Assembly: GCA_010645155.1 (NCBI GenBank)
Contig: CM021315.1
Coordinates: forward strand, 4,148,463 to 4,212,462
Length of the DNA stretch: 64,000 nt
Reading direction: 5' to 3'
Source: Tigriopus japonicus
Lineage: Eukaryota; Arthropoda; Copepoda; Harpacticoida; Harpacticidae
Notes under the pieces: generated by a model
Database searches by the model: none
What the model saw: the letters and a program-made list of their open reading frames with translations, nothing else
What the model was told of the DNA's origin: nothing
Part shown: in pieces, positions 57,951-64,000 of the stretch
How the letters are laid out: each line of letters begins with the position of its first letter
Numbering within the stretch: position 1 is the first letter of the stretch
Made by a program: the position numbers and the translations under genes

Positions 57951-59708
57951 TTTGTCCAATGAAGCTTACCGCAAAGGACCAAACTACACAATAGGATAAT
58001 TTTTTTTTCGCAAAGCCGCCACTCTCTTTGCCTTTGATCCTATTTCAAAGATATTGTTGGTAACGTACGTTTATTTTAGTAGGCAAACAAATATCTTAGA
58101 GACCCGTAGATAATTACTACCTGTAAATCTCGCGTCCCCGCTATGATGATAATTTCAAAAGGTAATGTTGTCTTTTCTATTGACTATGAAGGCATCCTTA
58201 TGATGAGATGGTGTTTAAATTTAAGATTGAATGACACATAACATGATCTATCGAAAAAGAGACCCTCACGCTTAAAAAGAATGATTTCGATGCGCCTCCC
58301 TATGTTTCATAAAAACATTATCTTATACGGTTTTTTACACAAACGGATTTTGACAATAAGTCGATGAACTTATCTCGTTAATCTCTTTAAATCGTAAATG
58401 AACAGAGGCTTTTTTGCTTCGAGTGTGATGCAAATTCAATGTCACTTGTCAAACACGCAAGGATTATTCTGATAAATAGCAAATAATCCTGAAACTTGCC
58501 ATTTTCCGGGTCCATTATAATCCGTTTGGATCTACTACAACATTTTGCAAACGCTTTCGAGATAGTAGCTGAAAAGAACTAATTTACAAAGGGTGTCATC
58601 CAAGTTGAAGTTAAGGCAGTCCTACTTTTAACAGGATGCACGATTGGGCGCACGTTTTAGAGCACCTATTATTTGTTTTTAACGTCACTAATCTGTGTTT
58701 CAAGAGACATATTTATGTTTGTCCGATGTTTATACAATAAACGCGATAAATCTAGTCAATAGTTGATGTTTTAAAGTGCAAGTAGCGTATTTTTGTTTGT
58801 TGACCCAACGTTAATATTTGAATTGCCTCAGGTCGCTCACAGTTCCTGAGGTCAGATATTTTAAGTATTTAGTGTCATTTTTTGAGGTGGAAAGCCATTA
58901 CTTTTTCAACTGCAAATCAATTCATCAAGATTTGAAAGAGCACTTTAATAACAGCAGCAATGAAAACTTGGAAAATACAGACTTAGAAAAATGTTTTGGT
59001 TTTCCTAAGTATTGACGTTAATCTACGACAAAGAAAAAAGTTTGCGTCTTTTTCTTATCGAAAAGTAGAAACAGGGATACCGACAATTGTTAGGAAGTTC
59101 CTAAAAGGTGTTTATATAAGGTGATTTGTGCATCCACATACCTGAGAAGTTTGTTTGCAATACAAGAATATGACTTTTGTGATCTATTATGATTGCCTTC
59201 GCGAAATGAAGTTCACACTTTAATGGCCCGTTTACAACTGATTGAACTTCCGCTAAAAGTTGTTTCCTCTTTGAAAGAGGCCACTCATGTCAAAAAGACG
59301 GAGAATTCTCCCATTCATATGATTGGATGAGCATGATGAGGATGGACAGTAATCATTTTGATAAATAAATCCTTGGACAACAACTGGAGCCTTTTTTGTA
59401 TGACACGTGACTTGGTGTATACGTAGATTTATCCTTCGTACTCTAGTTTGAACTAGTACGTATTATCAGTTGGTATTTAATGTTTACTTGCGTACTATAA
59501 GTACACACCCACACGTATTTAAATTAAGGCAAGTGCTTTGAAAATTGGCTACGAGAGCTACAGGGTGATTCATTTGCAACGAAACAAAAACGCTGTCTGA
59601 ACTTGGACTCAAAATAAATTAATGAAAATGTACGAAAAAATACATCAACATAAACTTGTTTTAGAGTCTTAAATCAGTACCCAATTTCAATCCCAATTAA
59701 CCTTGATC
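57951..59708. other. intergenic
   Basis: AT-rich, no supported feature. A single ACAGGGTGATTCATTTGC near 59562 looks like a mariner-type end without a partner. Confidence 0.4.
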
Positions 59709-60014
59709 AAAATTTCAGCTGATTCCACAAAATAAGCGCCTCTTGCGGTCAGATTCAGACATAGTTGCCAGCTAGAGACCGGGTTTTAATGCCACCTTTG
59801 GAAAAACTGTGGTGAAATAGGTTTTTCCTTAGATGCTTACATTTCTTTGCAATGGCATTATGATATCAAACTTCAACATTTCGGAGAAATGTTGATGTCA
59901 AGAAAATCTCTAACGGTTTGCCAATGAGTGGCATTAAAACACACTCGCTAGCTGGCAACTATGACTCAATCTGACCGCAAGAGGTGCTTATTTTGTGGAG
60001 CCAGCTGAAATTTT
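59709..60014. repeat. foldback repeat
   Basis: Arms of about 100 bases at 59709-59802 and about 59926-60014 are inverted copies (AAAATTTCAGCTG at the left, CAGCTGAAATTTT at the right, with AAAATAAGC.CCTCTTGCGG inside). They enclose about 120 bases. No coding capacity; probably a MITE. Confidence 0.65.
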
Positions 60015-60426
60015 GTGCAGGGTTCATTCAAAGAGAGTTTCTTTCTCTTTGAAATACCCGGAAAGATTAGAAAATTGCCGTTGAATTGGGTGAACAATTG
60101 CCTTTTGAAGCTTTGGTTGTCAGGGTTTCCTCTTAGATCTTGATTTTTGTCGCATTCAAGTTTCGTGTCAAACAAGACGTGTTTTGAAAAGGTTAATGAG
60201 GGCATAAATTCAAAAGACGTCAAAGCTAAATAAACAATATTAAAGGCAATGTGAATTGATACCTTTTTTTCAATGAGCCACACTTTGATTGTACAAAAAT
60301 TATAATGACAAAGCCCTCCTATTGTTTAATCATCTTTTGAAAGGGAGTGAGGAATTGACCCCAACAACGTGCCATGTTGCGTTTCAAATTCTAAGGTCGT
60401 GAAGAAAAAAAATTGATTGTCTTGAT

Positions 60427-60712
60427 CAGGGGTTCTCAACCTTTTTCCGGGGANNNNNNNNNNNNNNNNNNNNNNNNNNNNNNNNNNNNNNNNNNNNNNN
60501 NNNNNNNNNNNNNNNNNNNNNNNNNNNNNNNNNNNNNNNNNNNNNNNNNNNNNNNNACTTTTGTATTTGTCAAAATACGTGAAGAAGAGAAAAACATGCA
60601 ATATTGGTCGAAAACCCCCAAGTTTTTTCCAATTTTTCCGGACACAAATTTACCCAACAGAAAGTCAAATTTACCCAATTTTGGGTAAATAACCATAGGT
60701 TGAGAACCCCTG
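60427..60712. mobile_element. hAT-type MITE containing an assembly gap
   Basis: Ends CAGGGGTTCTCAACCTTTTT and AGGTTGAGAACCCCTG are classic hAT terminal inverted repeats. Flanks gtcttgat and gtcttaat match at 7 of 8. The gap means the interior is incompletely known. Confidence 0.85.
60454..60556. other. assembly gap (103 N)
   Basis: Run of N inside the hAT MITE. Frames drawn through it are meaningless. Confidence 1.
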
Positions 60713-60911
60713 GTCTTAATGGTCATTTGAGTCACTGATGCCAATTCAGACCCTATCAGCCTGAGAATCAATAGGTCGTTTTCGAGTCTGCGAGCCTAAA
60801 GACGAAGATGAAACTTCCAAATGAAAGGGCTTATGATGAGAGCGTCAACTTATTTGGTAGTTGTTGTTTTTGTTGGTTTTGCCAGTTTGTCCATTTTTGT
60901 TCCAATAAGAC

Positions 60912-61245
60912 TAGTGATGGACCGAAAACGCTTTCAGCCGAAATTTCGGCCGAAATTTCGGTTTCGGTTTCGGTTATGCCTACCGAAACCGAAAGCAGAC
61001 AAGCACTATGTAAAATGGAGTTTGACAACAAAATAAAAGAAAAATTGGTCCAAAAACCTCTGAAATTTAAGTTTTCCGATTTTTCAAAATTTGCGACTAC
61101 CCAACATCGAACACATGAGCATTCTAATTTTTAAGGCAGATTTTGCATTTGAACAATTTTGTAATCAGCTGCTTTCGGTTTCGGTTAAGCCCTCTTTCGG
61201 CCGAAACTTTCGGTTTCGGTTATGAGCCCTTTCGGTCCATCACTA
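60912..61245. mobile_element. hAT-type MITE
   Basis: Ends TAGTGATGGACCGAAA and TTTCGGTCCATCACTA, flanked by a perfect 8-bp duplication aataagac (60904-60911 and 61246-61253). The subterminal parts are made of TTTCGGTTTCGG and CGGCCGAAA motifs in both orientations. No transposase. Confidence 0.9.
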
Positions 61246-61736
61246 AATAAGACATGCACAAAGGTTGCTTAAGTAAGCGTTTTAAATCATACCGTTAGCG
61301 GTAAAACAGGGCTGTTGGCTATGATGAATTGCTTGGCTCATTTTGCCAAATTCAAGTCATTTTTCCATTTATGCAGACATGAAAAGATTCTAGGTCCTTG
61401 GAAACGATTTATTTTTATTATTAAATACCTCTGATTAAACCTGGTTGTTAATAGGCTCAGTTTGTTGGCTAAAACTAAGACACAAACAGCCATAAATTAC
61501 CAAAAACAAACCCTTAAATATATTTCACAAACAGTAATGTGAAAACATTATAAAATATTGGCATAATTCTTCAGAATCCAGAGAACAAACCAGCATCTTT
61601 TAATTATTGTTTGGATTAATTTTAAGTCCTGTTTTTGCAGGCTTGTGTAACTGCTTTTTTATTCAATAGCCATGAAAATGAATTTGCAAATAAATTATTG
61701 ACCCAATTCTAGCCAAGATATCTTTACGTGAAATGT

Positions 61737-61996
61737 GAAAGCAGACAGGCACTATAAAGGATAGAGTTTGAAAACAAAATCGTAAAATTTTCGTCCAAAA
61801 CCCCCTGAAATTTAAGTTTCCCGATTTTTCAAAATTTGCGAGTACCCAACATCGAACACATTAGCAATTTGATTTTTAAGGTGTATTTTGGATTTACACA
61901 ATTTTCTAGTCAGCTGCTTTCGGTTTCGGTTTCGGTTAAGCCCTTTTTCGGCCGAAACTTTCGGTTTCGGTTATGAGCCCTTTCCGTCCATCACTA
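61737..61996. mobile_element. truncated copy of the same hAT MITE
   Basis: From AAAGCAGACAGGCACTATA to CCGTCCATCACTA it parallels the right three quarters of the element at 60912-61245. The left end is missing. Confidence 0.75.
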
Positions 61997-62218
61997 CATT
62001 TCATGCTCACAGAACCACATGAGAATTGTGCAGTTTGCAGAATGATGCTTTATTACTTAATGATTTTTGAACAATATTGAAAGTCATGTTGTATGTAATG
62101 TATGAATAATATGTATGTAGAATCGAAACGGTTAATCACGAAGTACGAGCAACACCAAAGCTCTTGGATTAGCAATCCATCCAAGACTTTCTTGTGGGTG
62201 AAATGTCAACCACTGATC

Positions 62219-62281
62219 TTGTTGTTGTTGTTGTTGTTCTTCTTCTTGTTGTGGTTGCTGTTGTTGCTGTTGTTCTTGTGG
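62219..62281 (-). repeat. CAA/AAG microsatellite
   Basis: Imperfect TTG/TTC triplet run on the plus strand (CAA and GAA on minus), not in a supported gene. Confidence 0.7.
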
Positions 62282-62444
62282 TTTGCTGACATTACTTTGA
62301 AAGCCAATTCTCCGGACGACCCACCTTAAGATTATTTTGAGTTCACTTTAAACGACATCAAAGACACGGAACATCGAGAAAAAAAGGGTTCAGAAATAAC
62401 AATGCACGAAGTGGGAATATCAGGTCCACAGTTGGATGTTGGTT

Positions 62445-64000
62445 CTAGAAGCCACCGGAATTCAAGGCAAAGCGCTTAACTTGTCGCTTCTCGTACGGAT
62501 TTTCGATGCCCAAGGATCGATAGTATTGACAGAGGCCCACGCAGGGCTTGTGGGTGGTCAGTTCCTCGAAGACAATCTCCTCCTACAGGCAACAGAAACG
62601 AAAAAATGGATTGTATTGAGGGTAGTAAGTAAGACCAATAGTAATTGTATTTGCTCATTCCTACGACTCAAACCCGTTCAATCCTTCATGAAATTGAGGG
62701 CACTCAGATTTGATGTTTGTTCCATTGTGCAAGCAAACAGCATCCAACACCCACAGATCAAGTGATGGTGAATGCTTTGGAACAACATGGAGTGATAAGC
62801 CTCAAAAATAGAGAAATCCCCTCAATCTCATGTTTGGGAGGATGCTTAATTTGTTGGCTAGGCCTCTCCCGTGCATGTATTGAAATATAATAGTATTGCA
62901 GGGTTGGTTCAAACTTTTCGATCCAATTGTTCAAACAAGATTTTTTTTTTACTTAAGATATTCTTTTAAGTAAAAACCTGCCCCGAGGGTACCTTTTGAA
63001 GTGTTACTGTTATCCGCAGTTATTTCATACAAAAACAACGACAAATGTCATGTCATAAGATTTATTTTGCACAAATTGGGGGAAAAGTAGCTTTATTTCG
63101 ATTGAACTTATTTCATACATGCATTTTTAATTTTGAGTTAACCAAAAACCCCAATATTCATGCTTGAGTGTGCTAGTAAGGCGTCCCCTTTAAGCTGTGT
63201 TTGCTTTTTTGCGTAGAAATCATGCCAAGTTTGTTTTATTGAGCTCTGCAAGCTGTTTGCTCCCATATAAAAAATGCAAGTCAATGATTTGTAAATCAGT
63301 GGGCAAGGGGAATCACAAAGTGGCCACTGCCGAAAAAACAGCTCCACCAACAAGCGAGTATTGTTTCGAACCAACCCTGATTGGCTTTTCTTTTCCGTTA
63401 AAAAGCCAAGTCTCTACCTATTAGTAATTTGAATATGATTTCAAGGCATTTTTACCACTACAAATGAAAACGATGGATGTTCCAGAGCAACGTGCAGGAT
63501 CAAGCTCGTTATTCCGAGGTAAGGATATCAATCCAATAGCTTTTGATTTGAAACACCTTTTGCGGTGGGATCTATCACAAATGAAAAGTTCCAATCCTGC
63601 ACTATGTCGTGTTCAATATGCCTGCAGAGGCGAATTCCAAATTCAATGGAATTATGTTTGCGTGAAAGAAGAGCCCAAGAAATATTCCTAATCTGCTTTC
63701 TCACTTTTCTTACTAAAGTTTCTCGGAAAAATTATCCTTTGAATTCATCACTTCTTCCTTAGAAATTCCAAAATGCACATCAAAGAGATAAATCTAGTAG
63801 AAAAGAATGACTTCCTCGAACGAGGTTTCAAATCCTCCCAGCCGTAGCTATTAAGCTTGAAAGGCCAATTTCTCCGCCTATAAACGCATATATCCATTGG
63901 TAGGATATCTAACTTACAGGCATGGGCTCATTCTCTCGTCTCTCTCCGTCCATTTTGTTCTCGAGGTTCATAAGTTTCTTGTAGTAACACAAACCCACGC
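62445..64000 (-). CDS. second PCxGLC-module secreted protein, 5' part beyond the window
   Basis: Minus-strand exons: one entering at the window edge (64000-63918) and the last exon 62582-62445, joined in phase 0. The first reads CVGLCYYKKLMNLENKMDGE, cut at its Cys by the window edge. The last contains THKPCVGLCQYYRSLGIENP and ends EKRQVKRFALNSGGF before TAG. It is a clear paralogue of the gene at 54259-56119, whose last exon also has PCVGLC...GIENPYE. Here the tail carries two Lys-Arg sites, which would release FALNSGGF and a short Gln-Val peptide if cut by a prohormone convertase. Signal peptide and earlier modules lie outside the window. Family not recognised. Confidence 0.7.

Noticed and set aside
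60326..60771. Frames of 91-111 codons crossing 60454-60556
   Set aside because: They run through an assembly gap and the flanking TIRs of a MITE.
1..64000. CRISPR arrays, operons or ribosome binding sites
   Set aside because: The sequence is eukaryotic nuclear DNA with introns; the tandem repeats present lie in transposons and lack spacer structure.

Overview
The window is nuclear DNA of an arthropod, most likely a crustacean and plausibly a copepod. Genes are split by introns with mostly GT-AG borders. It holds an arthropod-type divergent ionotropic receptor gene, a short (TTAGG)4 run and many small DNA transposons. One well-framed intron appears to use a GA donor, a habit reported as common in the copepod Eurytemora affinis. 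The species assignment is inference.

Layout, left to right. (1) 2.86-14.25 kb, + strand: an ionotropic glutamate receptor-like gene in at least ten exons, 5' end not found, with hAT-type elements in its introns. (2) 14.3-19.4 kb: no gene recognised; contains a dimeric tRNA-derived SINE. (3) 19.5-38.8 kb: a cluster of five paralogous zinc-finger genes, one on + and four in tandem on -. They share a BED-like N-terminal finger, a conserved helical middle domain and ten C-terminal fingers. Intron positions and sequence group them as A, B/C and D/E. (4) 41.2-44.9 kb, +: an M-Ras-type small GTPase whose last intron carries a minisatellite-bearing hAT element and a 1.1 kb foldback element. (5) 46.6-47.9 kb: a DD37D (maT-like) mariner with TIRs and TA flanks. 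(6) 49.7-53.8 kb, +: a complete six-exon branched-chain aminotransferase gene, with a second diverged DD37D mariner in intron 3. Both transposases carry an in-frame TAG at the same codon. (7) 54.3-64.0 kb, -: two tandem genes (one complete, one running off the window) for secreted proteins built from a repeated PC[VI]GLC[YHQ]Y module, one module per exon. I could not assign these to a named family.

The most interesting items are the PCxGLC module family, the shared in-frame stop in two diverged transposases, the GA-AG intron and possible cassette exon in the receptor gene, and the expanded zinc-finger cluster with its shared middle domain and C-terminal tail. Eight hAT-type elements with recognisable 8-bp target duplications were delimited by eye. 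Exon borders were assigned by reading frame, homology and splice consensus only; no search was run.
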